64,000 bases of DNA from Macrothele yani. Its lineage: Eukaryota; Arthropoda; Arachnida; Araneae; Macrothelidae. The translations under genes were made by a program, and so were the position numbers. Below, piece after piece: positions 10,500 through 22,451 of this stretch (position 1 is the stretch's first letter; each line of letters starts with the position of its first letter). The notes beneath the pieces are model-generated. The model was not told the origin of the DNA, ran no database searches, and was given only the letters and a program-made list of their open reading frames with translations. The stretch covers positions 19,827,515 through 19,891,514 of the forward strand of contig CM077007.1 of assembly GCA_039090855.1 (NCBI GenBank), read 5' to 3'.

Positions 10500-11392
10500 A
10501 GTTTGTTGGTCATTGCATGCAGGGCATAAGTCGCATACAATAATGGATAAAACTCACCCTCAATGGACTAAAAAATTATGGCAGAAGGGCATGTGATCAG
10601 ATGAGTCCATAACACAATATTCACCTCTGTGGTCAGGTACCACATGCAGTGACAACCTTAAGAAGTGCATTCTACTGAGTTGACCATCCCATAGTAAATA
10701 GGGGCCTCAGTCATGGCATGAGGTGCTATTTTCTAGTTAGACTTGGCCTACATATTCCTCTGTAATGCAGAGTTCAGCATATGAGAATCTTTTACACGAC
10801 TGTGTGCACCTCATGGTGACTTTTTGGAGGGCCCCCATCTACATGGAATGTATGGTCATCATATGGTTTCAGAAACATAGGGGCATTGCCCTGGTGCCCA
10901 AGTTGTCTGAGGCAAATGCTTCGGATCAGTAGTGTGAGATGGGCCCAGGTTCAAGTCTCAGATGAGGTGCAGGTAATATGCTTGATGAATGATGTGGACT
11001 ACGTCCTTTCCCTGGAGGCAGTGGCCCTAAATCAGGGATGGGTGGCTGCTTATAGCTCTTAGAGTTGCTCAAGGTGGTTGTTAAACTCAAAACAAAAACA
11101 AAAAAAATATGGGAACATAAAAACACATCTTCTCTGGCCCTTCGATTATTGGACTATTACTACAGTTCATGTTCAGAATTTTCTGGAAAGGCTTCTTTCC
11201 ACATCTACTCGTCTAAGCTCTGGAACTGAAGGCTTTCCTTGCAGAAGACCAGTGCAAAATACCTGTGTCCTACATGTGCAACTTCATGGACTCCATGCCA
11301 CATCATGTAGCAGCTGCCATTGCTGCACAACATGGCATGGTTTATGCTGTATTAAGGAGGTTACACAAGTGCTTCCATTATTCTGCCCATAG
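10500..11392 (+). mobile_element. Tc1-like relic, interrupted by a SINE
   Basis: Highly decayed transposase on the plus strand. WTKKLWQKGM-stop-SDES at about 10,570-10,610 matches the Tc1 WTxxDWxxVxWSDES block, and the catalytic centre is then unreadable. The C-terminal tail reappears at about 11,250-11,390 after the SINE at 10,893-11,108. No terminal repeats found. Confidence 0.5.
10893..11108 (+). repeat. tRNA-derived SINE
   Basis: Pol III-type head with a B box (AGGTTCAAGTCTCAG at about 10,948) and an A-box-like stretch upstream. Then a body of about 130 bp and an A-rich tail (CAAAACAAAAACAAAAAAAA ending near 11,108). Inserted in the Tc1 relic. Confidence 0.6.
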
Positions 11393-11399
11393 CTGTATG

Positions 11400-11850
11400 T
11401 CAAAATATGTTTTTTAAATTTTTTCAGAAGGTATTTTATATTAAATAAAATATCAAGAATAAAATGAGGTCATGGTGCTTCAATTCATATAAAACAAATT
11501 ACTGGAATACAAACTACATGAAAACAAAACAATAAGAAAGCAAAAACAAACAACTAGGAAATCAGTTTATATCATACAAATTAATAATATAAACTACAAG
11601 TTGTTAATGCATGATTAATTAGCTAATAAAGATTTTTGAATTAATTAGTTAAATTCTTTTAACTTTTACTAACTTTTTCTTCTTGTTTTAGTGATTTTGC
11701 AGAAGCATGGCTTTTTAAACTGCCAGAAAAAACTATTCAGGATGAGTATAATAAGAATAAAGAATAAATATACTTTGTGCAAAGTGCAAGTCTGATTTAA
11801 AATTAAAGAAAGACAGACAGGCAGAAAATGAAATGTAAAAAAAAAATTAC
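11400..11850. other. Intron E-F, no gene seen
   Basis: AT-rich sequence just downstream of exon E in transcript order. Nothing recognised. Confidence 0.5.
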
Positions 11851-11854
11851 TAAC

Positions 11855-11916
11855 TTCTGGTTTGGTATAAAGTTCCTAAAGCAAAACTTCAGGACATCTA
11901 GAGCAGATGCATATAC
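11855..11916 (-). CDS. CEP104: CEP104 exon E (TOG domain)
   Basis: Coding exon of 62 nt bounded by CTTTCTTTTAG and GTTAGTAATT on the minus strand. It encodes VYASALDVLKFCFRNFIPNQ plus two bases. This lines up with the CEP104 TOG segment VFQASLKLLKMIITQYIPKH, including the conserved ASL..LK core and the IP before the next helix. The two spare bases (AA) plus the first base of exon F (G) make the lysine that follows in the family, so the donor choice and phase agree with homology. The exon is far shorter than its neighbouring introns (14.5 kb before, 2.4 kb after). Confidence 0.87.
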
Positions 11917-12059
11917 CTAAAAGAAAGGTTTTCATGGTTAATATCACTTCAAATAACAAATAAGAAAAACAGCATGAAAAAATATATGTATGCTTCACCA
12001 TAAAAATTTACAAAAATATTTTAATGTTTGCACTTCAGTAATAAAAAGACTTGTGCTCC

Positions 12060-12840
12060 ATTTTTACGCTTTCAAACCGTAGGTTGAATGTATAGGCTCT
12101 AGCTTTGTCCGTCTCTGTTCGTCCGTTCACACCATAACTCACGTAAAAATGGTTCGATTTCGCTGAAATTTTAGTATGTGGTAGTGGACCACCTGGGGAC
12201 GAACCCTATTGAAAATGGATGAAATGGGGTTAAAGGTCACGACATAGGAGCGGGATCCATTCCATTGCCCTTATGCGTCAGAACTTGCGTAAATATGGTT
12301 CGATTTCAATGAAATTTTAGTATGTGGTACGGGACCACCTGGGGATGGACCTATTGAAAATGGGTGAAGTGGGGTCAAAGGTCAGGACATAAGAACAGTA
12401 GGCATTCCATTGCCCTTATGTGTCATAACCTGCGTAAATATGGTTCGATTTCGATGAAATTTTAGTATGTTGTAGGGACGAACCCTATTGAAAATGGGTG
12501 AAGTGGGGTCAAAGGTCAGGACATAGGAGCGGGATGCATTCCATTGTTCTTATGCGTCATAACTTGCGTAAAAACAGTTCGATTTTGATGAAATTTTAGT
12601 ATGTGGTAGGGGACCACCTGGGGACGAACCCTATTGAAAATGGGTGAAATGGGGGTCAAAGGTCAGGACATAGGATCGGGATCCATTCCATCGCCCTTAT
12701 GCATTATAACTTAAGCAAAAAGCTTCAATTGAGACAAAACTTTATCATTTTGTTCCGGAAGTATACTTTACCGGTTCTGTTGAACATCATCGAAATGGGG
12801 TCAAAGGTCAGGTCATAGGAGCGAGATTTATTGTACAGTC
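12060..12840. repeat. ~145-bp tandem array with DR1-like sites
   Basis: Five diverged copies of a unit containing GGTTCGATTTCGATGAAATT, TAGTATGTGGTAGGGGACCA, TATTGAAAATGGGTGAA and GGGGTCAAAGGTCAGGACAT. GGGTCAAAGGTCA recurs at 12,372, 12,506, 12,653 and 12,798, with a variant (GGGTTAAAGGTCA) at 12,227; spacings are 145, 134, 147 and 145. The first copy is preceded by a TTGTCCGTCTCTGTTCGTCC leader, like the head of dispersed invertebrate repeats, so the array may be the body of one transposable repeat. Confidence 0.85.
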
Positions 12841-13754
12841 ATTATCCTCATAACTTGAGTAATGATTTCTGGTATGTTAGAAAGCGTATCATAATCAATG
12901 TATTGCATGATTTTACTAACTTTTTTTTTTTTTTTTTTGAGATTTTCTACTAATTTCTTCAGTTGGCATTGTATCTTAAGATATTTAATATTAATCTGAT
13001 ATAAAATTTGGGATTTTAGACAATAGGTAAAGTCCAACTATAAGTGCCCTCTCTTCCTCACCTTTACACTTCAAACAGTATCTTAAAACACCTCTGTAAT
13101 TTATTTTACATAAGGAATTACTTTTATTGATTACAACAGAAGGGCTTGAAGTTGTGGATTAGTATTGATATCTGAGAGAGAAACTAGTTCTTCCATCTAA
13201 GAGTCTTTGTAAAGGCTATTTCTGGGTTAGAATTTCTTACTTGTATTCATACTGGGAGCAGTGGTCACACGGCAAAGAGCCAAAAATCTGGAGTCCTAAA
13301 CTTGCATTTCTGATAGTACCTACACTTCAGCAATTCTTTGGAGCAGGTTTTATTGTTCCCTGCAGTTTGTGATTCATATACTTCAGCCTAGTAATGCTGC
13401 AAATCATTCTGCCAGCAATATAAATTCATAGTTTGATGAAAATAATATTTTTACCCACGTTTTATGTGCGCAAACTGCTGATCTGAATTCCACTAGATCT
13501 TTTTAGGACTCAAAAAGTATTAGTGGGTAAGACATGTTTCAAAGCCAGTTTGAAGCAGGTAAAGCTTTAGGAGCAGCATATATATTTTAAATAAAAACTT
13601 ATAACTTACTTTCACTTTAAATGTCTTTATCACATGAACAATTCATATAATTACATATTCAAACAATTTATAGCAATAAGTAGTCTTATTATCACAAATA
13701 GAGTTATGTTAGAAATGACTTTAAATTATTCATAAGAAGGAGCACTTAGCTATT
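12841..13754. other. Intron D-E, no gene seen
   Basis: Low-complexity, AT-rich intron sequence with a T-run at 12,920-12,938. No element borders recognised. Confidence 0.5.
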
Positions 13755-13762
13755 TCATAGAG

Positions 13763-14615
13763 TAGGGGTTCTCTCAACGTGTGGCACGAGTACCCCTCGG
13801 AAGTACATGGTAAAACTTTTGAGGGTATGCCGTGAAATCTGCACAGGGGGAGAGAGAGACAGTGAGATTTCTTTTTCACAGTTCCATGTGCATACACCAT
13901 GGATCAAAAGGCCATGTGACCACATGTCCTTTTGATCCAAGTCACGTCGTTGAACGTCGTTATGTCAAAGGCCATTGGCGAACTGTGCAAGCGTAAACAA
14001 GCACAACCATCTCCCATTACCCAGTAAAATGTTTATAATTTCATAAGATTTGTTAAATTATCTATATCACTCTGTGTTTATCAATATACGTAATTTATGA
14101 ATACAAAATTTAATGTGCATATCATCATCATCATCATCATCATTGTCAACCATTATCAATCCACTGCTGGACGAAGGTCTCCCCAAGTTTCCTCCACAAC
14201 GGTCTGTCTTGTGCCAGTCTCCTCCATGTCACTCCCGCATATTTACGAATTTCATCCACCCATCTCCCATGTGGTCTTTTTCTGGGTCTTTTCCTGTCCC
14301 TTGGAATCCAATCTAAAATTTCGGCTGTCCATCTATGGTCTGTCCTTCTGGCAGTATGTCCAGCCCATTGCCATTTCAGGGATTTAACTCTGATCATGAT
14401 GTCTTCCACTCTCGTCATTTTTCGGATCCGTGCATATATACATATATAATTATATATATATGTTTTATTTTATTCCCATTGTTATACTATAACTATGGTT
14501 TTATTTATAGTAATAGTATAACAATGGGGTACACATATATATCTATACAAGGGGTATGCTTGTTATATGCACATTTCCAGGGCATACGTGAAGCATAAAA
14601 GTTTGAGAACCACTG
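13763..14615. mobile_element. hAT-type MITE
   Basis: Ends TAGGGGTTCTCTCAACGTG (13,763) and AAGTTTGAGAACCACTG (ending 14,615) form the CAGNGGTTCTCAAAC inverted repeats of hAT elements. The flanks TCATAGAG and CCTTAGAG are compatible with an aged 8-bp duplication (6 of 8). No transposase. A LINE B 3' end is nested at 14,117-14,428, and a 16-bp inverted repeat (CCCATTGTTATACTAT with its complement) spans about 14,477-14,526. Confidence 0.75.
14117..14428 (-). mobile_element. LINE family B 3' end (nested in the hAT MITE)
   Basis: Minus strand. Starts with the (ATG)n tail, seen as ATCATCATCATC at 14,118. It then encodes, from 14,418 down to 14,146, the C-terminus RVEDIMIRVKSLKWQWAGHT, TDHRWTAEILDWIPRDRKRP and the terminal FVQQWIDNG. 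The frame is still open and almost identical to 62,490-62,760, so this is a recent 5'-truncated insertion. Confidence 0.9.
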
Positions 14616-14623
14616 CCTTAGAG

Positions 14624-15700
14624 TACAATATACAATAAAAGAGACAATGAAAAATATCATGTACCTTCATTCTTATATTTGAATAAGACCAGTTCAAATT
14701 TCAGAAGTCTTAAGCTATGTATTAAGAATACAAAGAACACTTTTAAAATGAAATTGACATCTAGAGCAGAAAATAAAAGTTTGCACAATACTCAGGTTGA
14801 AGTTTGCACTTTAATAAAACAGGATTCTACAATACCTAGGTATCACATATGTTTCTACTTAGCATAAGAGAATTCATTCATTTATAAGCTGACTTTATTT
14901 ATGATGGCTAATTACAATTTCAAATATATGTGTACATGTGTGTGTGCGAATAAGTTTTCTATTTGAAGAGACTGAAGGATAAATACTCATGCATATATTC
15001 CATTTACAAGAAATTTATTTTCTTCAAAATACAAAGTCGATTTACAAATATCACAGCTTAACAGAATTAAATCACACTTTAGAGAAACTAGATGAAGGAA
15101 AAAACATACTGCATGATTTATTTATTTTATTTTATTTTAATTTTTTGAAGCCAACTTTTGTGTTGTTCAGATGTGTTCATTTCAATGTAAATGGGGAATA
15201 GAACTTTTTCTTTAGATTACTCTTTAAGAATCTGGAAACTTTGTACATCAGTAAAATGTTCTTTAAACTCTGATCAACAATCTGTTACATGTTACTTACT
15301 ATCTCTGTGCTCCAGCAAACTGGTTCTGAAGTTTCTCTTTTTCTTATGCTGCATCTAGTAATCTTTTTGCAGATAACTAGATGAAGCTCTTTCTCCACCA
15401 CTGGTATATTTTCCTTAATCAATTTACATGCTCCCAGAAAATTTTGGAGAAATGAAATTACACTAATTAACACCTTTGCTTACATATTTAACTAGGTGAG
15501 ATAGAGGAATAGCTATTTAAGTCAGATGTACTATTTCACATGTGAGATTGCCTGCCCAGCATAGGCCAGATGTGACAGTGAATGTACTAATTGGAATAAT
15601 TTCATTTTCTCAAAATTTTCTGGGAGCTTAAAAACTGATTAACAAAAAGATGCCACTGGTGGAAGAGAAGCCAGTAGATGACTAAATACAGTGTTGCATT
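14624..15700. other. Intron D-E, no gene seen
   Basis: AT-rich intron between the hAT MITE and LINE A. No exon-like, splice-bounded frame recognised. Confidence 0.45.
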
Positions 15701-15707
15701 CAGTGTT

Positions 15708-17915
15708 TTTCCTTGAAGATCATCAGTGGTATTCTGACTTACTCAGAGAATGATTGAAGGATCTGAAGTCTGGTGAGAGGGATGTAGAAAAGAAGTGGGA
15801 ATGTTTTAAGAACTGTGTTGTCACTGCTGCTAAAGAGGTCTGTGGCACCACAATAGTGGGTAACAATAGAGGTGATGCTTGGTGGAATAGTGAGATTGAA
15901 GAGGCAGTAAAGAGAAAGAAGGAAGCCTATTTGGGATGTTGCAAGGTAGAGTCTCTGTGGATGAATATCGCTGTAAGAAGCGTGAAGCTGCTAAGCTGGT
16001 TCGCCACAGTAAGGCAAAAGATAGGAAGGAGAAAGTGGAAAGGCATGAACTGGCTTTTTGGAAATATAGGAAGTCCTTTTGGAAGTACATGAACTCAGAA
16101 AAACTAGGGGAAATAAAGTTGTAAGTTGTGTGAAGAATGAGTTTGGGGAAATGTTATGGGAGCCCAATGAGTTAAGTGACAGATGGGGTGAATACTTCTG
16201 TGAGTTATTAGATCAGGAAAGCAAAGATGATTCTGAGACAGACGCAGATGATGTCACAATGAGGGATGAAAGCACAGGAGGGATCTCAAGAAAAGAAGTG
16301 TGTAAAGCTCTAAAATCTCTTCAGAATGGTAAGGCTCCGGGAGTTGATGGCATAACTGCAGAGATGTTGAAATATGGTGGTGACTCTATAATTGACTGGT
16401 TAACTGAATTTTGCCAGTTGTGCTGGGAGTTAGGAATGGTCCCTCGGGATTGGAAGGATGCTATCATTGTTCCCTTGTATAAGGGAAAAGGTGATCAGAC
16501 TGAATGCAAGAACTATCGTGGTATTAGCCTACTGAGTGTGCCAGGGAAAGTGTTTGGTAAGGTTGTTATTGAAAAAGTACGGGTTCTTACATCATTGAAA
16601 GTGTGGGATGTTCAGAGTGGTTTTATGCCTGGTAAAGGCTGCACTAACCAGATTTTTGCATTATGCACGATGATTGAAAAGTATCTGGCTGTTAGGAAGA
16701 AAGTTTTTACTGCCTTCATAGATTTAGAGAAAGCTTATGACCGAGTGAATAGGACACTTTTGTGGAAGGTATTGAATGAATATGGTGTTACTGGGAATCT
16801 ACTTAATAGTGTAAAAGCCATGTATGCTGGTAGTAGAGCTTGTGTACGAGTGAATGGTGTTTTATCAAAATGGTTTTCCATTGGTGCAGGAGTTAGACAA
16901 GATTGTGTAATGTCACCGTGGCTGCCTAATATATTTATGGATGCATGCATGCGTGATGCCAAAATAGATAATAGTGGTTTATGTCTTGGTGATATCCATG
17001 TGTGCAGATTGCTGTATGCTGATGACACTGTCCTGTTGGCAGAGAGCAAAAGTGAGTTGCAGAGTATGTTGACTCGGATGCACGAAGTTTGCATGAAATT
17101 CAAACTGAGTATAAATAGGGAAAAAAACCAAAGTTATGGTGTTTGAGAGAGGAACTGGTACAGCTGAATGTAATGTAAGTATAAATGGCACTGTGATTGA
17201 CCAGGTGAGTGAGTTTGTGTATTTAGGAAGCATGTTTGACAGAGAGAACAAGTTGGATGGTGAAATCAGTAGGCGAGTGAATTCTTCTTTGAAAGTCATA
17301 GCTGCTCTGGGAGGTTTTCACAGGAATGATGGGTTCTCTAGAGAGTCCTGCATGGCTGTGTTTGAAAGTGTAATGGTTCGTACTATGATGTATGGTAGTG
17401 AAACCTGGGTACTGCAGAAGAAACATAGGAGTCGTTTGTGTGCTGGAGAAATGCGTTACTTACGTGGGGTTTGTGGCAAGACACAATATGATTGTGTGAG
17501 AAATGAAGATGTATTGCAGTTGTGTGATGTGAAGCAAAATGTTGTTAGCAAGGTGGAGACCAATATGCTTCGGTGGTTTGGCCATGTTGAAAGAATGAGT
17601 GATGAAATGCTTACTAAGAAAATCTTTTCAGCTCAAGTGGCAGGAAGGAAAGGCAGAGGAAGGCCAAGGAAGAAATGGGTGGATCAGATTCAGGAGTGTT
17701 TGCATGAGAAAAAGATTATGAGTATGAAGTATAAAAGATCTTGTGTACGGCGTGTAATGGATATTAGTGAAGCACGAGTTGTATGTCAAAATTGCTGTAA
17801 ATGGAGAAGTTTGATATGACAGCAATAAGTAAAAATATCTGGTAGTTTGTATTTCTTTTTGGAGCTAACCTCTGAATCTCAGAGAACAGCTTAGTGATAT
17901 GTATGTATGTATGGA
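15708..17915 (+). mobile_element. LINE family A, 3' part
   Basis: 5'-truncated plus-strand copy that begins inside the endonuclease-to-RT linker. It carries the whole reverse transcriptase and C-terminal domain and ends in a short 3' untranslated region with an ATGT/ATGG tail (TATGTATGTATGGATGGATGG near 17,900). Bases 15,708-16,060 overlap, in inverse orientation, the copy at the left edge. Three single-base frameshifts, few other lesions. Confidence 0.9.
15754..17819 (+). pseudogene. LINE A reverse transcriptase and C-terminal domain (frameshifted)
   Basis: Reverse transcriptase used for target-primed retrotransposition. Linker motifs come first (DAWWNSEIEEAVKRKKEAY). A frameshift follows near 15,935 and another near 16,110. 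The polymerase then reads cleanly at 16,079-17,146: LQNGKAPGVDGITAEMLKYG, YKGKGDQTECKNYRGISLLS, AFIDLEKAYDRVN, GVRQDCVMSPW, and the catalytic LLYADDTVLLAE with both Asp intact. An extra A in the run near 17,127 shifts the frame. The next block (17,136-17,819) carries the thumb and the tail LRWFGHVERMSDEMLTKKIF and GRGRPRKKW. Apart from the three indels the protein looks sound, so the copy is young or contains sequencing errors at homopolymers. Confidence 0.85.
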
Positions 17916-17919
17916 TGGA

Positions 17920-19430
17920 TGGCAATTACAAATTTTGAGGGGGCTGAAACTTGTTGACTGATCATATACATATAATCACAATTTTGTTATTTATAATACA
18001 TACACACATATAAAAACGTTCTTATGCTCGTATATCGCAAATGCAAATTCCAAGTAATCTACACGTACAAGTGATTAAAAATGTAAAAATGTTATACCTT
18101 TACTTTAATTCAGTAATACACCACGGATTTCACCCTGGGGTGGTGTAAAATATTGAGGATGCTAGTAAGATAGTGCTGTGCTGGAGTAAATCCCCCCAAA
18201 AACATTAAGATTGGTAAAAATGTCCTCGCCTTACTACAAGCCTGTTTCTGATTATTAAGGAATCATTACAGTGTTACCTGAAAATGCATGGTACAAACCA
18301 TTCCTCTGCCATTTGGTTTCAGCCTCTTTAGATATTAGCACATAGTAGTAAAAAAAAAAAAAAAAAAAAACCTAACTAACCGCTTGGATGCCAGTTTGAG
18401 GTGGGCCTTTTTTTTTTTTTTTTTACTGAATGTAAACCACTCTCAGCCAGGAAAAAAACAACAACTAGCAAATATTTTGTTGTATTGGAAACACTAACAT
18501 CATGTTAGCTACACTGAAGCTTAACCATGTACATGGAAAGTCGACATCCAGAAGACTGAAATAACGCTGAATGACTGCTTCCAAAATATGATATATTGCA
18601 GTGCAAACATCTCTACTTTGTGAAACTACGTTTTTATTGCGGAAGCAGTCCAAGTTGTCAGTGCTTGAAAAATTGCCACTTCAACGAAGACAGTTTAATG
18701 TTTTTTTTTGAAGGATGATAGAAATTTAAAATTGAAATCTATGTGGGTGATTTTTTTATTTTTATAATGTTTTCCCTCATTAAGTTTTTTTTAAATTAAT
18801 TTCTCCAAATATTTAGCTATAAATGAAAAAAAATTGGACTAAATATAAAGGGAGATTGCCCAAAAAACTACGGGTGTGTGTGTGTGGGGGGGCGTTCATG
18901 GATTTTCGGGGGCGGGGCTAAACACCCTCGAAAAGATGCCTGAATACATCACTGACTAAATAGAGCTTAAGGAGGAAAGCAACTTTAAATCCCCTACCTG
19001 ACCTAAAAGTTAGTCTGCCTGAAATCTTGTGAGATTTAAATCCGATACGATATTTTACATTTGAGATCTCCTATACAAACAATGTCGAACGTGGGAGCAA
19101 ATGTATAAATACATTCTCATGTCAATTCTCAGCACAGAAGAGCCATATTTTTATTGATTTTCATGTAGCCATCTCTTCAGAAAACTTGGACATTGCATCT
19201 CTCTACAGTGGGAATCAAATTTACTGGTCCTGATCTTCACTACTACTTCTAAAACAGGAACAGAATCTCTTACAGCTACATCTCCGGAACTTCACTGCTA
19301 CTTCTATTTGTTTTCAGTTAAGTGGGGACTATTGCCGGTGCTGTCACTTACAAAATCCTGCTGATTCATGCAAGTGAAGCTACATGTATATCCATTACTT
19401 GGCCATAATTGGGAAGTTCTCAATATGCAT
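17920..19430. other. Intron D-E, no gene seen
   Basis: AT-rich sequence with poly-A and poly-T runs (18,349-18,370; 18,409-18,424) and a GT/G-rich stretch at 18,873-18,915. No coding or element ends recognised. Confidence 0.45.
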
Positions 19431-19439
19431 TAAGCATGT

Positions 19440-19870
19440 TCTGATTGAAGATATGTTGCAGTTGTGTAATGTGAAGCAAAATGTTGTTAGCACGGCGGAG
19501 ACTAATATGCTTCGGTAGTTTGGCCATGTTGAAAGAATGAGTGATGAGATGCTTACTAAGAAAATTGTTTTAGTCCAAGTGGCAGGAAGGAAAGGCAGAG
19601 GAAGGCCAAAGAAGTCATGGGAGGATCAGATTAAAAAGTGTCTGCATGAGAAAAAGTTCATGAATATGAGGTATAGAAGATCTTGTGTGCATTGTGTGAT
19701 GGATGTCAGTGAAGCCCGAGTTGTAAGTCAAGATCGCTGTAAATGGAGAAGTTTGATGTTGCAACAGTAAGTAAATAATCAGTTAAAAATTATCTGGTAG
19801 TTTTTCTTTCTTTGTGGAGCTAACCTCTGAGTACCAGAGAACAGCTTAGTGATGTGTGTGTGTTCTGATT
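19440..19870 (+). mobile_element. LINE family A 3' fragment
   Basis: Plus-strand 3' end, equivalent to 17,500-17,900. Encodes MSDEMLTKKIVLVQVAGRKG, then RGRPKKSWEDQIKKCLHEKK, ending DRCKWRSLMLQQ at 19,770. The same 3' untranslated motif follows (GTGGAGCTAACCTCTGAGTA near 19,815) and a TGTG tail. A TAG replaces the W of LRWFGHV just upstream. Confidence 0.9.
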
Positions 19871-20500
19871 GATGTATGAGCCCATATCTACAATAGACAG
19901 TAGGTGAAAGTGGGAATGTCTCTTATAATGCATGGATTGTAAACAGTGGATGTACTTGGGAGGGGTCTGTATCTGAGAGGTGACCATTAATTAAAGTTTT
20001 ACTATACATGTGCACCTTTCAACAAAAATGATTATTTGAAATGGCCCTAGCAGCATGTGTACATAATCTCCTTGTTTTCTTGCAAAGTCTGACATTTTAG
20101 CTCCTTATCCTTTGGTATACTACAGAAAAGTGAGTTCTCCATATGCTGGTATGAAGTTCATATAGCCACTCTAGAAAGATCTTGTTTTGTATCCAATTTA
20201 GTTCTTTCTTGCAGTGAGCTACTGCAGTCATAATATTTTTCTTTGTGCTTGCTCTCTTGATGAAAGCCTCAATCATGATACAACCCTATTCACTGCCCAT
20301 TACTTTTGAATTTATCTGATTCACCAATTTATCCACTGAATGCATTAATTACATGGTTCTATGTTCAATAAATATTATAGTGAAAAATTACACCGTTAAA
20401 CATTTCTCTTCAATATGTGATTACTGCACTTAGGAATAATGACAAGTCTCGATACTGATCTAAAGCTACTTTGAAACAGATAATGATTTAAAAAATAAAC
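19871..20500. other. Intron D-E, no gene seen
   Basis: No recognisable element or exon. Confidence 0.45.
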
Positions 20501-20502
20501 TA

Positions 20503-22000
20503 ATCCTAGTTGTAAATGAATTTATGGCACCTCTATTCATAGTTCACTTTGGAAATATTACGGGTCTTATAGAGGTAATTTTTAAAAAAGTTAGTGGTCA
20601 AATTTTCGAAATTATTTACTTATTCACCTCAGGGATATTTTTCCTTCTCCTCCCCACCTTCAGAAAAAATCCTTGCAGCTGAAAGAAACTTGACAACATT
20701 CCAGAACTATTTTATCCAGTAATGGCAAGCCTGGATATAGTATCTATGTATACTAACATTAACCTGGATCTTCTGCTGGAATTCATTCCAGATGACCTGG
20801 CGGAAAAAACAGTATTCCATAACCACAATAGAGAGATACTGCTTGGTATATATGAACTGCTCCTGTTTTTTTTCAAAAATAATTTCTTCCAGTTTGGAAA
20901 GAGATATTACAGGCAAACTTCAGGACTTGCAATGGGTTTTCCACTAGTATCTCTGCTAGCAAATTATTATGTGAGTAAACTGGAGGCAAAAATCCTTGTA
21001 CAACCCTCAATATTTGCTCTCTATGTAAGATACATGGATGATGTCTTGCTTATTGTAGATAATGTGGACCAATCTCTACCCTCTCAAGTTCTGGTAGAAT
21101 TTAACTCGCTAGAAAATTCTTTGCAATACACCCTGAAACTGGAAGAAAAAAAAAAAAAAAAACTAGCATCAATTTCCTAGATATAACCTTGACCTCAAGA
21201 GAGGGGAAAGTTTTCACTCAACTTTTTAGAAAACCAACTAACACAGGAAAGATATTAGAATTCTGCTCATTCCACCCAGACTATATTAAGTCTAACAAAG
21301 CAAGACAATTTTTGGAAGAAATTGAAATCCTTGTCTCTTCCGATGCTCAAAAAGATATTCACAGAGAAGAAGTAAAAAGAATATTGGCAGAGAACAATTA
21401 CCCCTCCCTATATATTAAGATGTTATTTAGAAAAGTGCCAAAAAAGAAGCAGGAAATGAAGAACTTCGAATTCACCAGCAAAATTATGTACCACAAGGGA
21501 TTTTTCAAAAAAACTAAAGAGGTTCAGAGCCAAATATAATATCAGACTTGCTCCAGATCTAAATAACAAATTGAAGAAATTCCTGCCAGCTCTAAAACAG
21601 AAACAGACATCCAATTGCAAGAAGGAGTAGTCTATTGCATAGACTGTAACTGTGGGCTCAGCTACATACGACAAACAGGAAAAAGTATTAAAGTCTGAAT
21701 GAAAGAACACCAAGCAGCTATTAGGAACATTAGTAACGAAACAGGGCTAGACAGACATATACAAGCAAGTGGACACTCCATAAATTGGGACTCAGTAAGA
21801 ATAATCGCCCACCAATCAAACTTAGTAAAGAGGAAACTAGAAAAAGGGATGGAAATAGCAAGAAGAAAAAGAAGTTCCACAATGAATGATTATTGCGGTT
21901 GGACACTTCCAACTGAGTGGCAGCAACTACTCCAGTGATGTAGTCCTGATGATGAACTCTGTTCACTAGAGTACTAAGACTGAAAATTAATATCATTTCC
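20503..22000 (+). mobile_element. Penelope-like element 1 (RT plus GIY-YIG)
   Basis: Plus-strand Penelope-like element truncated at its N-terminal coding end. It starts with about 120 bp (TCCTAGTTGTAAATGAATTT ... CAAATTTTCGAA) that also forms the outer part of the palindrome at 34.87 kb. There that sequence is the inverted copy of the element's 3' end, so this copy too seems to carry an inverted pseudo-LTR piece on its left. The reverse transcriptase (20,722-21,540) and GIY-YIG endonuclease (21,640-21,940) follow. The 3' end near 21,950-22,000 differs from the palindromic copy. Confidence 0.85.
20722..21938 (+). pseudogene. Penelope-like reverse transcriptase / GIY-YIG endonuclease
   Basis: Polymerase block MASLDIVSMYTNINLDLLLE (the DxxxxxTNI motif of Penelope RTs) then GLAMGFPLVSLLANYYV and the catalytic YVRYMDDVLLIVD with both Asp. 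An A-run near 21,150 and a stop at 21,180 break the frame. It resumes with REGKVFTQLFRKPTNTGKIL and HREEVKRILAENNYPS. The endonuclease follows: VVYCIDCNCGLSYIRQTGKS, where YIGQT has become YIRQT. A TGA stop then replaces a codon before MKEHQAAIRN. The tail includes LDRHIQASGHSINWDSVRII. The lost Gly, the stops and the missing N-terminus make it inactive. Confidence 0.88.
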
Positions 22001-22451
22001 ACAGTAAAATAAATTAATTTAAAAGTGACATTATATATTCAATTTAAAAATTAATTATTTACCATCTTCTTGTGGTATTGTGATCAAATCTTAGTGTATG
22101 CTGTCTAAGCCAGTGCTGAAAGTTTTGTGAGGCTCATTATTTTTCCAGCAATGGTTTGATGCATCCATTGATATTAATAGAACTACAGACCACAATGCAT
22201 TTTGGAGAGCATCATTGACAGCCTGGAGGCATTACAAAGGTATTCTTATACATGCATTTAACTTGTAGGTGCATTTAGACCACAGTTCACTTTAATGGAT
22301 GCAGCACCTGCATCCACAGCATAAATCTGTTGAGAACACAGATCACATGATTTAAATCCTATTGTATACATTTAGGAGAGATGGACTACCAGTATCTGCT
22401 CCCTTTCCATAATCCTTTATTACTGGGACTTCTAACAGCAGACATAACAAC
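22001..22451. other. Intron D-E, no gene seen
   Basis: Sequence between Penelope element 1 and the piggyBac-like element; nothing recognised. Confidence 0.45.

Noticed and set aside
12060..12840. CRISPR-like array
   Set aside because: Units are ~145 bp with no short repeat/spacer alternation, and the context is a eukaryotic intron.
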